Shown piece after piece: positions 9,472-18,281 of a DNA stretch of 64,000 bases (positions are counted from its first letter, which is position 1; each line of letters opens with the position of its first letter). The DNA is from Magnetospirillum sp. (GTDB lineage: Bacteria > Pseudomonadota > Alphaproteobacteria > CACIAM-22H2). The stretch lies in contig JAPZUA010000002.1 in the NCBI GenBank assembly GCA_027532905.1, forward strand, positions 868,001 to 932,000. The letters are read 5' to 3'. The notes beneath the pieces were generated by a model, which was not told the DNA's origin, searched no databases, and saw only the letters and a program-made list of their open reading frames with translations. The translations under genes and the position numbers were made by a program.

Positions 9472-10235
9472 TGGGGCCGTTCGATCTTGCCGGAAAAACA
9501 GCGCTCGTGACGGGTGCCTCGTCGGGGCTCGGCCTGTCGATGGCTCTGACCCTTGCGCGCGCCGGTGCCAAAGTCGCGGTTACAGCGCGCCGCGTCGACC
9601 GGCTCGAAAGTCTGTGCGCCGACATTGCCGCCTTCGACGGGCGTGCACTTGCCGTCGCTATGGACGTGACGGATTCCGCGAGTGTCGCCCAAAGTTTTTC
9701 GCGCGCCCAGACCGAGCTGGGTCCGCTCGACATCTGCATCAACAATGCAGGCATCGTGCGCAAAGAATCGCCCGACATCGCCGACGATGCGGGCTGGCGC
9801 GACACGATGGCAACCAATCTCGACGGTGCCAATCTCGTCGCGCGCACCGCTGCCAATCTGATGCGTACGCAAAGCAGCGGCGGGTCGATCGTCAATATCG
9901 CCTCGATCCTGGGCCTGCGCCCGAGCGTGCGGGTCCCGGCCTATTCGGCCGCCAAGGCCGCGATCGTGAGCCTCACGCAGTCGTTGGCGGTGGTTTACGC
10001 GCCGCACCGCATCCGCGTGAACGCGATCGCACCGGGCTACATCGAAACCGATCTCAACCGCGACTATCTGCGCTCAAGTGCGGGTGCTAAGTTGGTCGAG
10101 CGCATTGCCCTTGGCCGCTTCGGCCAGGCAAGCGATCTCGACGGCGCGTTGCTGCTGTTGGCATCGGATGCGGGCCGCTTCATGACGGGCACCACGCTCG
10201 TCGTCGATGGCGGCCATACTTTGGCGTTTCTCTAG
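9471..10235 (+). CDS. Short-chain dehydrogenase/reductase (LvaD-like position)
   Basis: A classical SDR of 254 residues. It has TGASSGLG (NAD(P) binding) near residue 16, NNAG near 87, the catalytic Ser in NIAS and YSAAK (Tyr-x-x-x-Lys) near residues 157-161, and APGYIETDL near 185. Expected chemistry is oxidation or reduction of a hydroxyl/keto group on an acyl chain. The ATG overlaps the synthetase stop by one base, so translation is probably coupled. In lva-type pathways an SDR reshapes the 3-hydroxyacyl/keto intermediate; whether this enzyme does so is inferred only from the neighbours. Confidence 0.92.
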   Translation: MGPFDLAGKTALVTGASSGLGLSMALTLARAGAKVAVTARRVDRLESLCADIAAFDGRALAVAMDVTDSASVAQSFSRAQTELGPLDICINNAGIVRKESPDIADDAGWRDTMATNLDGANLVARTAANLMRTQSSGGSIVNIASILGLRPSVRVPAYSAAKAAIVSLTQSLAVVYAPHRIRVNAIAPGYIETDLNRDYLRSSAGAKLVERIALGRFGQASDLDGALLLLASDAGRFMTGTTLVVDGGHTLAFL

Positions 10236-10252
10236 AAGACGGAGCGGGTTCC

Positions 10253-10897
10253 ATGATCGTCGACGTGCGCAGCTACACGGCCCACCCCGGCAAACTGCCG
10301 GGCTATTTCGCAGGCTATGCGGCCGAAGGGTTCGAGGTGCAGAAGCGCCATCTCGGCAATCCGCTCGGCTACTACGCCGTCGAGATCGGCGCCATGAATA
10401 CGGCGATCCATATCTGGGGCTACAAGGACATCGCCGAGCGCCAAGCCAAGCGCGACGGAATGCAGGCAGACCCTGCCTGGGCGGCGTGGCTCGGCAAATC
10501 GGCCGGAACTTTCATCAGCCAGGAAAACCGCATCATGAAGCCGGCCCCGTTTTGGCCGATCGCGGGCCAGCCTTCGGGCGGCTACGGCGTGCTGGATTTC
10601 CGCGTCTACACCGCCCATCACGGCAAGCTGCCGGAGTTTCTCAACGTCTATCGCGACATGGCGCTGCAGCTGCAACTCAAATATCTCGGCAATTGCGTAG
10701 GCTGGTACCAGTCGGACATTGGCGGCCTCAACCAGGTTCTGCATATGTGGGGCTACAAGGACATGGGCGAGCGCCAGGCCAAGCGGGCCGCGATGGCGGC
10801 TGATCCATTGTGGGGCGACTATCTCAAGCGCGGTACGCCGCTGTTGCAGCGCATGGACGTGCAATTGCTCGTCAACGCGCCATTCTTCAAACCCTAA
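10253..10897 (+). CDS. Two-domain NIPSNAP family protein
   Basis: The 214-residue protein is an internal duplication: residues 1-105 and 112-214 are both NIPSNAP/Dabb-like ferredoxin folds. The repeats share VRSYTAH-PGKLP and FRVYTAHHGKLP at their starts and HIWGYKD / HMWGYKD plus ERQAKR in the middle. NIPSNAP proteins have no single agreed function; some bacterial members sit in catabolic operons. It lies 17 bases after the SDR and 11 bases before the acyl-CoA dehydrogenase, clearly within the operon. Confidence 0.88.
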   Translation: MIVDVRSYTAHPGKLPGYFAGYAAEGFEVQKRHLGNPLGYYAVEIGAMNTAIHIWGYKDIAERQAKRDGMQADPAWAAWLGKSAGTFISQENRIMKPAPFWPIAGQPSGGYGVLDFRVYTAHHGKLPEFLNVYRDMALQLQLKYLGNCVGWYQSDIGGLNQVLHMWGYKDMGERQAKRAAMAADPLWGDYLKRGTPLLQRMDVQLLVNAPFFKP

Positions 10898-10908
10898 AGG
10901 TCGAACCC

Positions 10909-12105
10909 ATGGACTTTACGCTGTCGCCGAAGGCGGAGCGCACGCGCCTCGCCGTGCGGACGTTCGTCGAGCGCGAACTCTTTCCGGCCGAAGCCGATCT
11001 CGCAAGTTGGGGCGACGGCGAGAATGTGCGCCTCGACACGCTCGCAAAGCTGCGCAACAAGGCCAAAAAAGCGAAGCTTTGGTCGCTGCAATTGCCCACC
11101 TCCCATGGCGGCGGCGGGCTCGACATGGTCGGCATGGCCGCGTGCTACGAGGAGATGGGCCGCGCCCTGTTCGGGCCGGTGTGCTTCAACTCCGCCGCCC
11201 CCGACGACGGCAACATGATGGTGCTAGCCAAGGTCGCGACGGCCGCCCAGCAGAAAAAATGGCTCGCACCGATCGCCAACGGCGACGTGCGCTCGGCCTT
11301 TGCGATGACCGAGCCCGATCCGGGCTCCGGCTCCGATCCCGGCATGATGCTGACGACCGCGACCAAGCGGCGCAACACATGGCGCATCTCGGGCCGCAAA
11401 TGGTTCATCACCGGGGCGGGCGAGGCCAAACACTTCATCCTCATAGCGCGCACCTCGAAGGATGCGCGCAAGGGCCTCAGCGCCTTCCTGTTCCATGCCG
11501 ACCAGCCGGGCTGGCGCATCAAACGGCGCATTCCGATCATGGGGCCGGAAGAACATGGCGGGCATTGCGAGATCGAGTTCGACGGACTCGAAATCGACGA
11601 TTCCGACCGGCTCATGGAAGTGGGCGACGGACTCAAGGTCACGCAGATAAGGCTGGGGCCTGCGCGCCTCACACATTGCATGCGCTGGCTCGGCATGGCG
11701 CGGCGCGCGCTCGAAATCGCGCTGCCCTACGTGAAGGCGCGCAAGAGTTTCGGCCACAATCTGATCGACCACGAAGGCGTGCAGTGGATGCTGGGCGAGG
11801 CCGCGATGCAGATCGAGATCGGCCGCCTGCTCACGATGCGCGCGGCGTGGAAGCTCGATCAGGGCGATTTCGCGCGCAAAGAAGTGTCGATGGCCAAAGT
11901 CGCGGTTGCCGACGTACTGCACAAGTCGATCGATACGGCGATCCAGCTCATGGGCGCGCGCGGCTATTCCAAAGATACGCCACTCGAATGGATGTACCGC
12001 TATGCGCGCCAGGCGCGCCTTGTGGACGGTGCTTCGGAAGTGCACAAGATGGTTTTGGCGCGCTTTCTTGCGAACGAAGGCACGGAGTTTTGGGGATGGC
12101 GCTGA
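10909..12105 (+). CDS. Acyl-CoA dehydrogenase family protein (LvaC-like position)
   Basis: The 398-residue product has the whole acyl-CoA dehydrogenase fold: N-terminal helical domain, FAMTEPDPGSGSDPG in the middle (flavin/substrate loop), SGRKWFITGAG, and the C-terminal helical domain with QLMGARGYSKDTP and a closing ARFLA segment. An AAAGG ribosome site lies before the ATG at 10909; the longer frame from 10810 is only the overlapping end of the NIPSNAP gene. Next to an APH-type kinase, ACADs of this class (ACAD10/11, LvaC) can act on phosphorylated hydroxyacyl-CoA instead of doing ordinary alpha,beta-oxidation; this role is inferred from context. Confidence 0.92.
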   Translation: MDFTLSPKAERTRLAVRTFVERELFPAEADLASWGDGENVRLDTLAKLRNKAKKAKLWSLQLPTSHGGGGLDMVGMAACYEEMGRALFGPVCFNSAAPDDGNMMVLAKVATAAQQKKWLAPIANGDVRSAFAMTEPDPGSGSDPGMMLTTATKRRNTWRISGRKWFITGAGEAKHFILIARTSKDARKGLSAFLFHADQPGWRIKRRIPIMGPEEHGGHCEIEFDGLEIDDSDRLMEVGDGLKVTQIRLGPARLTHCMRWLGMARRALEIALPYVKARKSFGHNLIDHEGVQWMLGEAAMQIEIGRLLTMRAAWKLDQGDFARKEVSMAKVAVADVLHKSIDTAIQLMGARGYSKDTPLEWMYRYARQARLVDGASEVHKMVLARFLANEGTEFWGWR

Positions 12106-13442
12106 ACGCGCTCGCGGCCCCGCCGGGACTGGCGGGCTGGCTTGTGGGCGCACTCGGCGCCACACAAGTACAGGTTCTGGCGTGGCGGCAATTGTCGGGC
12201 GGTGCGATCCAGGAAAACTGGGCGTTCCAAGCGCGTCTGCGCGGCGGACCTTATGCCGGTACGCTCGAAGCCGTGCTGCGGACCGATGCGCCGACAGGTG
12301 TGGCGGCGAGCCACGGCCGCCTTGCCGAATACGCGATCCTCGATGCAGCTCACAAAGCCGGCGTCAAAGTGCCCGAACCGCTCGCCGTGTGCGCCGATCC
12401 GGGCGTGATCGGCAAACCGTTCTATGTGATGCGGCGGCTCGAAGGCACGGCGCTTGGCCATATTCTGGTCAACGACACTAAATGGACCGGCGACCGCGCG
12501 GAATTGGTCGCAAGCCTCGGCAGCGAACTTGCCAAGCTGCACAAGATCCGCCCGCCGCAAGCCGCACTCGGCTTTCTAGGCGAAGCGCCCGCATCGCCAG
12601 CATTGGCGGCGGTGGCCGCCTATCGCACCTGGCTCGACGGATATCGCACGGCACGGCCCGCCCTCGAGCTTGCCTTGCGCTGGCTCGAAGTGAACGCGCC
12701 CGCGACCGATGCGGTCGTGCTGTGCCATCGCGATTTCCGCACCGGCAATTTCATGGCCGACGAGGCGGGACTTGCCGGCATTCTCGATTGGGAGTTCGCG
12801 GGCTGGGGCGACCGTCACGAGGATATCGGCTGGTTCTGCGCCAAATGCTGGCGCTTCGGCCAAATTTCGCGCGAGGCCGGCGGCGTTGGGGCGCGCGACG
12901 ACTTTCTGCGCGGCTACGCAGGCGCAGGCGGCGATGCGCTCGATTCCGCCAAACTGCGTTATTGGGAGATCATGGCGCATGCACGCTGGGCGGTCATTGC
13001 ACTCCAGCAGAACGAACGTTTCGTCGCCGGCGGCGAAGCCTCGCTCGATCTCGCCTTGACCGGCCGACGCATCGCCGAACTTGAATACGAATTGCTGGCC
13101 GCAATCGATGCAGCAGCACCCGCAGGCGATTTGCCGCCGGGCCTGCCGCGCGACCGTGCCGATGTTGCAGAGCTTGCAGCGCTCGCGCGCGACGTGCTCA
13201 CCCGCGAGCTTCTGTCGCAAATGGCCGAGGGTGCGCGCCTCAAAGGCCTGATGCTCGCCAATGCGCTCGGCATTATTGCGCGGACGCTGGCGCGCGAATC
13301 ACGCGACGACAGCGACGGCAATCGGGCACTTGCGACAACCATCCGCAACGGCGCCCACGACGGCGATCGCGGACTGCACGGCGCGTTGTGCTCCGACGCC
13401 AAGGCGCGCACGCTTCTGTTCAATCCCAAATATCCGTTTTGA
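12096..13442 (+). CDS. APH-family kinase fused to a DUF6285-like C-terminal domain (LvaA-LvaB-like fusion)
   Basis: The protein has 448 residues. Residues 1-330 form an aminoglycoside-phosphotransferase/choline-kinase-type kinase with the Brenner loop CHRDFRTGNF (catalytic Asp) near residue 212 and the metal-binding ILDWEFAGWGD near 230. Residues 345-448 form a separate helical segment (RADVAELAALARDVLTREL ... RLKGLMLANALGI) resembling DUF6285, which usually is a separate small protein beside such kinases. The ATG overlaps the dehydrogenase stop by 10 bases. In the lva pathway the LvaA kinase, with small LvaB, phosphorylates a 4-hydroxyacyl-CoA so that an ACAD can eliminate phosphate; that function fits but is inferred. 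Confidence 0.87.
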   Translation: MALNALAAPPGLAGWLVGALGATQVQVLAWRQLSGGAIQENWAFQARLRGGPYAGTLEAVLRTDAPTGVAASHGRLAEYAILDAAHKAGVKVPEPLAVCADPGVIGKPFYVMRRLEGTALGHILVNDTKWTGDRAELVASLGSELAKLHKIRPPQAALGFLGEAPASPALAAVAAYRTWLDGYRTARPALELALRWLEVNAPATDAVVLCHRDFRTGNFMADEAGLAGILDWEFAGWGDRHEDIGWFCAKCWRFGQISREAGGVGARDDFLRGYAGAGGDALDSAKLRYWEIMAHARWAVIALQQNERFVAGGEASLDLALTGRRIAELEYELLAAIDAAAPAGDLPPGLPRDRADVAELAALARDVLTRELLSQMAEGARLKGLMLANALGIIARTLARESRDDSDGNRALATTIRNGAHDGDRGLHGALCSDAKARTLLFNPKYPF

Positions 13443-13443
13443 G

Positions 13444-14589
13444 CTACCAGCCGGCGATGCGCGGCCATTCGGCAACGACCGTGTCGTCGAGCCCATCGAC
13501 GACGTAGTAGCGGTCGTGCATGGCAGCCGTCATGCACACGTGATTGGGCAACACGAGCAGTCGGTCGCCGATCCCAAAGTCGCCGAAGGGCAGGGGTGCG
13601 ATCGCATCGAGCCCTGTGCGCGCACTCACAATGCCGTGCTCCTGGTGCACGTCGAGCACGGCAACGTCGGCGCGTGGGGCCGCTTCGGCCGGTGCGCGCA
13701 CAAGCCCGTAGCCGATCTGCGGCGTGACCGCGTTCGCACCGACGTCCTTCGACAGCGCCAAAGCACCAGCATCGAGCAGCACGTGGTTGCGGGCCTTGTG
13801 GTGGCCGATCACGCTTGACAGCACGCTCACGGCCAGATCGTCGGCCGCACACATACCGAGCCCGTGCTGGAACAGGTCGAAGAAAACAAAATTGCCGGGG
13901 CGCATCTCGCCGACCCCATCGAGATGGCGCGCATGCAGCGCCGTCGGCGTCGAACCGACGCTGACAAGGCCTACCGTGTGACCGGCCCCGCGCAGTCGTT
14001 CGGCTGCCCGCACGACCCCCGCACGCTCGGCCTCGGCGACCGCAACGATCTCGTCGAGGCTCTTGCAGCCGTAGGAATGGCCCGCATGCGCCATCACGCC
14101 CGCAAGCATGCCGGCATTGTTCAAAACAGCGCCGATTTCGAGCAGCGCGGGATCGTCCGCTGCGATCCCGGCGCGCCCGCCGCCGGTGTCGATTTCGATC
14201 GCGACATTGAAGCGGCACCCAAGTGCATGCCCTTGGGCCGCAACAGCGCGCGCGGTCTCGAGATCGTCGAGGATAATCTTGAGGGCAGGGGCCCGCGCCA
14301 TCAGGGAGGCGACGCGCGCGAGCTTCGCGGGCACAATGCCCACGGCGTAGAGAATGTCGGCAAAACCCGCTGCCGCAAAATGTTCGGCCTCAGCCAGTGT
14401 CGAAACCGTGATCGGCCCGGGCACGCCGCCATGCACGAGCAAAGCGACATCGACGGACTTCGCGGTCTTTAGATGCGGGCGCAGGACGACGCCGAGTTCG
14501 CGCGCACGGTCGCGCATGCGGGCGACGTTGCGCTTGAGGCGTGCAAGGTCGAGCACGAGGCAGGGCGTGGGCAGATCGCGAAGGCGCAT
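13444..14589 (-). CDS. DSD1-family PLP-dependent enzyme (D-threonine aldolase / D-serine dehydratase-like)
   Basis: A fold-type III (alanine racemase-like) PLP enzyme of 381 residues. The N-terminal LPTPCLVLDL and RPHLKTAKS are diagnostic, with the Lys near residue 41 expected to bind PLP; near the C-terminus PNHVCMTA supplies the His-x-Cys metal site of the D-serine dehydratase/D-threonine aldolase group. Substrate is not determinable; candidates are D-threonine, D-serine or 3-hydroxy-D-aspartate. A GTG two codons upstream (14595) is possible, but the ATG fits better. It follows the EAL-like gene by 13 bases on the same strand. Confidence 0.88.
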   Translation of the reverse strand: MRLRDLPTPCLVLDLARLKRNVARMRDRARELGVVLRPHLKTAKSVDVALLVHGGVPGPITVSTLAEAEHFAAAGFADILYAVGIVPAKLARVASLMARAPALKIILDDLETARAVAAQGHALGCRFNVAIEIDTGGGRAGIAADDPALLEIGAVLNNAGMLAGVMAHAGHSYGCKSLDEIVAVAEAERAGVVRAAERLRGAGHTVGLVSVGSTPTALHARHLDGVGEMRPGNFVFFDLFQHGLGMCAADDLAVSVLSSVIGHHKARNHVLLDAGALALSKDVGANAVTPQIGYGLVRAPAEAAPRADVAVLDVHQEHGIVSARTGLDAIAPLPFGDFGIGDRLLVLPNHVCMTAAMHDRYYVVDGLDDTVVAEWPRIAGW

Positions 14590-14602
14590 CGGCACGGACG
14601 GT

Positions 14603-15853
14603 CTAGCGGCCAGGCGGGGCGGCTGGCGTCATCGCGCGCAGAAGCGCGTCGATATGCCAGCCCTGGAACATGCGAATGCCGACCGCCTGGCCGAGTTCGA
14701 AGGCCATCGGCGTCTCGCAGCGCCCCATGATGATGCGGTTGATGTCGGCCTCGGCCAGCATCGCGGCCAGTCCCTTCATGCGCCAATCTTCGGCGTGGTC
14801 TTTGTAGAAGAACATTTTGACGAGATCGGCGCGCAATTCGGCGCGCCGGAAGAAGGTCAACGTGTCGGGCGTGAGGCCGTCGAGCAGCGTGCGGAAACCC
14901 GACTTCTGCAGCGTGTCGAGGGCGCGATTGTAGCCCTCGAAATCCGAGAACACGTCGTGGCGCGGAATCTCGATGATGATGCTGCCCTTGGGAATGAAGT
15001 TGGCAATGCGCTGGTCGAACTCGCGGAACCGATCCGACAGAATCGTCTCGACATTGAGGTTGATCGAGATGTTGCCTGCGGACTTGGTTAGGAAACCTTC
15101 GGCGAGTGCCCGCAGCATGCGCTGGTCGAAGCTGCGCGACAGGATCTGGAACAGGCCGCGCTGGCCGCGCATGTTGATGCGCGGCACGATCATATTGCGC
15201 AGATCGTTGACCGAAAAATGGTACTCGCGAAAAATCGGCCGCAATTGGTTGGCGGTCAGCGCGATAGCGATCGGCTGGTTGCGCACGAGCGTTTTGACGT
15301 CGGTCTTGGCGATGAGCTCGTCGAAATTGCCCAAAATCGCGGGCGTGAAAGCCTGGAAGCTCGGGCCAATACCGCCTTGCTGCGCAGCCCCAGCGGCACG
15401 CTGGGCCGCGCGCTGGCGCTGCTCCTGCTGGCTCTTCTGGTCCTCGAGTGCGCGCTTTGCGTAATCGTAGAAATCGTTGAACTGCGTTTCGAAGCTGAAC
15501 CAGGTGCAGGCTTCTTCGATATTCTCGTCCGGCATGCCGGTCGCGACCGAATGGCGGCGCAGGAGTTCGTCGAGTTCGGTGACGATGTTTTCGAACTGCT
15601 GCGGATTGTCGACGCGGAACACGAAGACGATGTCGAAATTGGCCTGCGAATAGACCGTCCCTTCCGCGCGCTGGACCATTTCGCGGATCGCGTGGAAGAT
15701 CACGTAGAAGTTTTCGCGCCGGCGATTGAACCACGCTTGGCGCTGCATCGAGATGACGACCGACATGCGCGGCACCGTGTTTCCCGTCCGCTTGATGCGG
15801 TCGAGATCGGAAAGCAGCGTTTCCTCGTCGGTGCGTTGGTTGACTGTGTCCAT
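14603..15853 (-). CDS. Degenerate EAL-domain-like protein with uncharacterised N-terminal region
   Basis: The 416-residue protein has no signal peptide or membrane segment. Its C-terminal half follows the EAL outline: a SININVETILS strand, IIEIPRHDVF where EAL proteins have an ELTE-type strand, FRTLLDGLTP where the FG(T/S)G loop is expected, and a final MAFELGQAVGIRMFQGWHI matching the usual LG...QGY end. The EAL signature and most metal ligands are absent, so c-di-GMP hydrolysis is unlikely; binding or a purely structural role is more plausible. A Gln/Arg/Ala-rich linker near residues 135-155 splits the protein. The ATG at 15853 is chosen because an AGGAAAG ribosome site precedes it. Confidence 0.72.
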   Translation of the reverse strand: MDTVNQRTDEETLLSDLDRIKRTGNTVPRMSVVISMQRQAWFNRRRENFYVIFHAIREMVQRAEGTVYSQANFDIVFVFRVDNPQQFENIVTELDELLRRHSVATGMPDENIEEACTWFSFETQFNDFYDYAKRALEDQKSQQEQRQRAAQRAAGAAQQGGIGPSFQAFTPAILGNFDELIAKTDVKTLVRNQPIAIALTANQLRPIFREYHFSVNDLRNMIVPRINMRGQRGLFQILSRSFDQRMLRALAEGFLTKSAGNISINLNVETILSDRFREFDQRIANFIPKGSIIIEIPRHDVFSDFEGYNRALDTLQKSGFRTLLDGLTPDTLTFFRRAELRADLVKMFFYKDHAEDWRMKGLAAMLAEADINRIIMGRCETPMAFELGQAVGIRMFQGWHIDALLRAMTPAAPPGR

Positions 15854-15978
15854 TCGCTTTCCTGTTACCGACTCCGATTCTAGACGGGACAATCACGTTT
15901 TGTAATGGGAATCTGCAGTCCCCGCGCGCCCTAATTCGCTACAATACCAAACGGTTGGACCTAAGGGAGAGTGAACGG

Positions 15979-16959
15979 ATGCAGTACATTCGACTTGGCC
16001 GCAGCGGCCTCAAAGTTTCGCGCCTTTGTCTTGGGACCATGACCTACGGCACGCCCGCCTGGCGGCCTTGGGTTTTGGACGAAGCGGCCAGCGTGCCGTT
16101 CTTCCGCAAGGCGGTCGAAGCCGGCATCAATTTCTTCGATACGGCCGACATGTATTCGCTCGGCGTGGGCGAAGAAGTCGTGGGGCGGTGCTTAGCCCCG
16201 CTGCTGCCGCGCGACCAGATGGTGCTGGCAACCAAGGTCTACAACGCAATGGGGCCGGGCCCGAACGACCGCGGCCTGTCGCGCAAACACATCCTGGCCT
16301 CGATCGACGGTTCGCTGCGCCGCCTCAAGACCGACCATGTCGATCTCTACCAAATCCACCGTTTCGATTCCGAAACGCCGATCGAAGAGACAATGGACGC
16401 GCTCGACGCCGTCGTGCGCGCGGGCAAGGCGCGCTATATCGGCGCCTCTTCGATGTGGGCCTGGCAGTTCGCCAAGTCGCTCGCCGTCAGCGAACGCCAC
16501 GGCTATGCCAAATTCGTATCGATGCAGAACCAGTACAATCTCGTCTATCGCGAAGAAGAGCGCGAGATGCTGCCGCTGTGCCGCGAGGAGGGCATCGGCG
16601 TGATCCCCTGGAGCCCGCTTGCGCGCGGTTTCCTTGCCGGCAATCGCCACAAACAAGGCTACGGCGAAACCCCACGCGCCAAGACCGACGACATCGCGCA
16701 TCGCTATTATTTCCAAGATGACGATTTTGCGGTCGTGGCGGCGGTCGAAGCGGTTGCGGCAAAACGCGGCGTCAAACCCGCCCAGGTCGCGCTTGCGTGG
16801 CTGCTCGCCAAGCCCGCCGTCACCGCGCCGATTATCGGGACCTCGAAGCTCGAGCAGCTCGACGACGCGTTGGGGGCCCTCAAGATCGCGTTGACCGCCG
16901 AGGAGATCGCTTCGCTCGAAGCGCCCTACCGGCCGCACGAAGTGCAGGACCATCGCTAG
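15979..16959 (+). CDS. Aldo/keto reductase
   Basis: A 326-residue NADPH-dependent (beta/alpha)8-barrel reductase. The catalytic tetrad is visible: Asp and Tyr in FFDTADMY, Lys in LATKVY, His in YQIHRFD. The Rossmann-like cofactor loop IIGTSKLEQL is near the end. Overall it resembles the Tas/YajO group of general aldehyde/ketone reductases. An AAGGGAG ribosome site lies upstream of the ATG. It is divergent from the EAL-like gene and ends tail-to-tail with the FAD monooxygenase gene. The physiological substrate cannot be read from the sequence. Confidence 0.92.
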   Translation: MQYIRLGRSGLKVSRLCLGTMTYGTPAWRPWVLDEAASVPFFRKAVEAGINFFDTADMYSLGVGEEVVGRCLAPLLPRDQMVLATKVYNAMGPGPNDRGLSRKHILASIDGSLRRLKTDHVDLYQIHRFDSETPIEETMDALDAVVRAGKARYIGASSMWAWQFAKSLAVSERHGYAKFVSMQNQYNLVYREEEREMLPLCREEGIGVIPWSPLARGFLAGNRHKQGYGETPRAKTDDIAHRYYFQDDDFAVVAAVEAVAAKRGVKPAQVALAWLLAKPAVTAPIIGTSKLEQLDDALGALKIALTAEEIASLEAPYRPHEVQDHR

Positions 16960-18161
16960 AAGGACGCGACGTCGCGATAGAGATTGGACAAGCGGGCAAG
17001 AAATGCGGGCTGCGTCTTCCACCGCGTGCCCGCGACGGGGTCGGAACCGGCCAGCATCGTGTCCGACGCTTGGCGCGAGAATTCCATGCAAGCCTTCACG
17101 CGCGCGGTGCGCAAAGCCGCGACCGCGTCGGGAATATCGGCGAGCGGGCTTGCGTCGCGCACGGCATCGCGTATCAGGCGGGCCGTTGCGCACGCATCTT
17201 CGACCGCTTGCGTGGCCCCTTGGCCCAAAGTCGGCACCATCCGATAGGCGGCATCGCCAAGCGCCAGCACGCGGCGCGAGGGATGCGCGTAGACGAGTTC
17301 GCCCTCCTGCAGGCGCGCCCAATGGATGCGCTCGGTGTTGCGCACGATATGCTCGACCATGAACGCAACGCTCGGGCACAGCGTGCCGCTTGCCGGCGTG
17401 TAGAGTGCGCGCAGGAAATCGGGCTGCTTGAGATCGTCCGTGAGCTTGGCGTCGATGCCAAGCGGAAACGAGCCAGAGCCATAAACCGCATTGCCGGGCA
17501 CTTGGAACGCCAAGATGCGGTTGGGTCCGTTGAACCATTGGCCGTAGTCGCCGATCGGGCAGGCCGATGGATCGGCGATGCCGTCGATCAGCACGCGGAA
17601 CGTGGCAGCCCCGACATACTTCGTCGCCATGGGGCCAAACAGACTGTCGCGCAACGGCGAAAACCGTCCCTCGGCGACGACCAGAAGGTCGACAGTGTCG
17701 CGCGCGATCTCGGCACCGCTTGTTGCGTCGACAATGCGGAGATCGACGCCGTCTTCGCGCGGCACGGCCGCCGCAATGCTGTGGCGATAGCGGATCGCCG
17801 AGTGCGCATGCGCGCGCAGCAGACGGTAGAGCTGCGACCAGCGAATGCGGATGCCCGGATTGTCGGCCACTTGTGCAAGGTCGAGATCCATGAGGTTTGT
17901 GCCGTCGACCAGTTCGACGGTCCAGCGCGCCCATGCGAAGCTCTCGGCACGAATCGTCCGTTCGAGATCGGGGCTCGCCAATGCCAGGGCCTTCAGCGCG
18001 TTCGGCCCAACATTGAGCCCCGTGCCCGACTGCGAATGGTCGTCTGCGCCGACGCGCTCGTAGACAACGATGTCGAGATCCGCGCATTCCTTCAGAAGGC
18101 CCGCCAGCAAAGCGCCCGCAACCCCGGCCCCCGCGATCGCAATGCGCGGACGGCACTTCAT
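16956..18161 (-). CDS. FAD-dependent monooxygenase (PHBH/UbiH fold)
   Basis: A 401-residue group A flavoprotein monooxygenase. The N-terminal dinucleotide fold is IAIAGAGVAGALLAGLL (GxGxxG), the second FAD motif is VLALGDAAYRMVPTLGQGA near residue 300, and a DG-type motif (LLVVAEGRFSPLRDSLFG) sits near residue 165, with the usual Asp-Gly changed to Glu-Gly. Such enzymes hydroxylate aromatic or related rings using NAD(P)H and oxygen. The frame is open far upstream because of GC bias, but the ATG at 18161 begins directly at the FAD-binding strand. Confidence 0.88.
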   Translation of the reverse strand: MKCRPRIAIAGAGVAGALLAGLLKECADLDIVVYERVGADDHSQSGTGLNVGPNALKALALASPDLERTIRAESFAWARWTVELVDGTNLMDLDLAQVADNPGIRIRWSQLYRLLRAHAHSAIRYRHSIAAAVPREDGVDLRIVDATSGAEIARDTVDLLVVAEGRFSPLRDSLFGPMATKYVGAATFRVLIDGIADPSACPIGDYGQWFNGPNRILAFQVPGNAVYGSGSFPLGIDAKLTDDLKQPDFLRALYTPASGTLCPSVAFMVEHIVRNTERIHWARLQEGELVYAHPSRRVLALGDAAYRMVPTLGQGATQAVEDACATARLIRDAVRDASPLADIPDAVAALRTARVKACMEFSRQASDTMLAGSDPVAGTRWKTQPAFLARLSNLYRDVASF

Positions 18162-18281
18162 TTGTATTTTTGGCGCTGACAAGCAACGGACATGGCCGCA
18201 AAACAAAGCAAACGCCGTGCCGGGGGCGTCAACGGGGAAGGGGGTGGACGGCACCGGAAAGCGCGTTAGAATACCGTCCAA

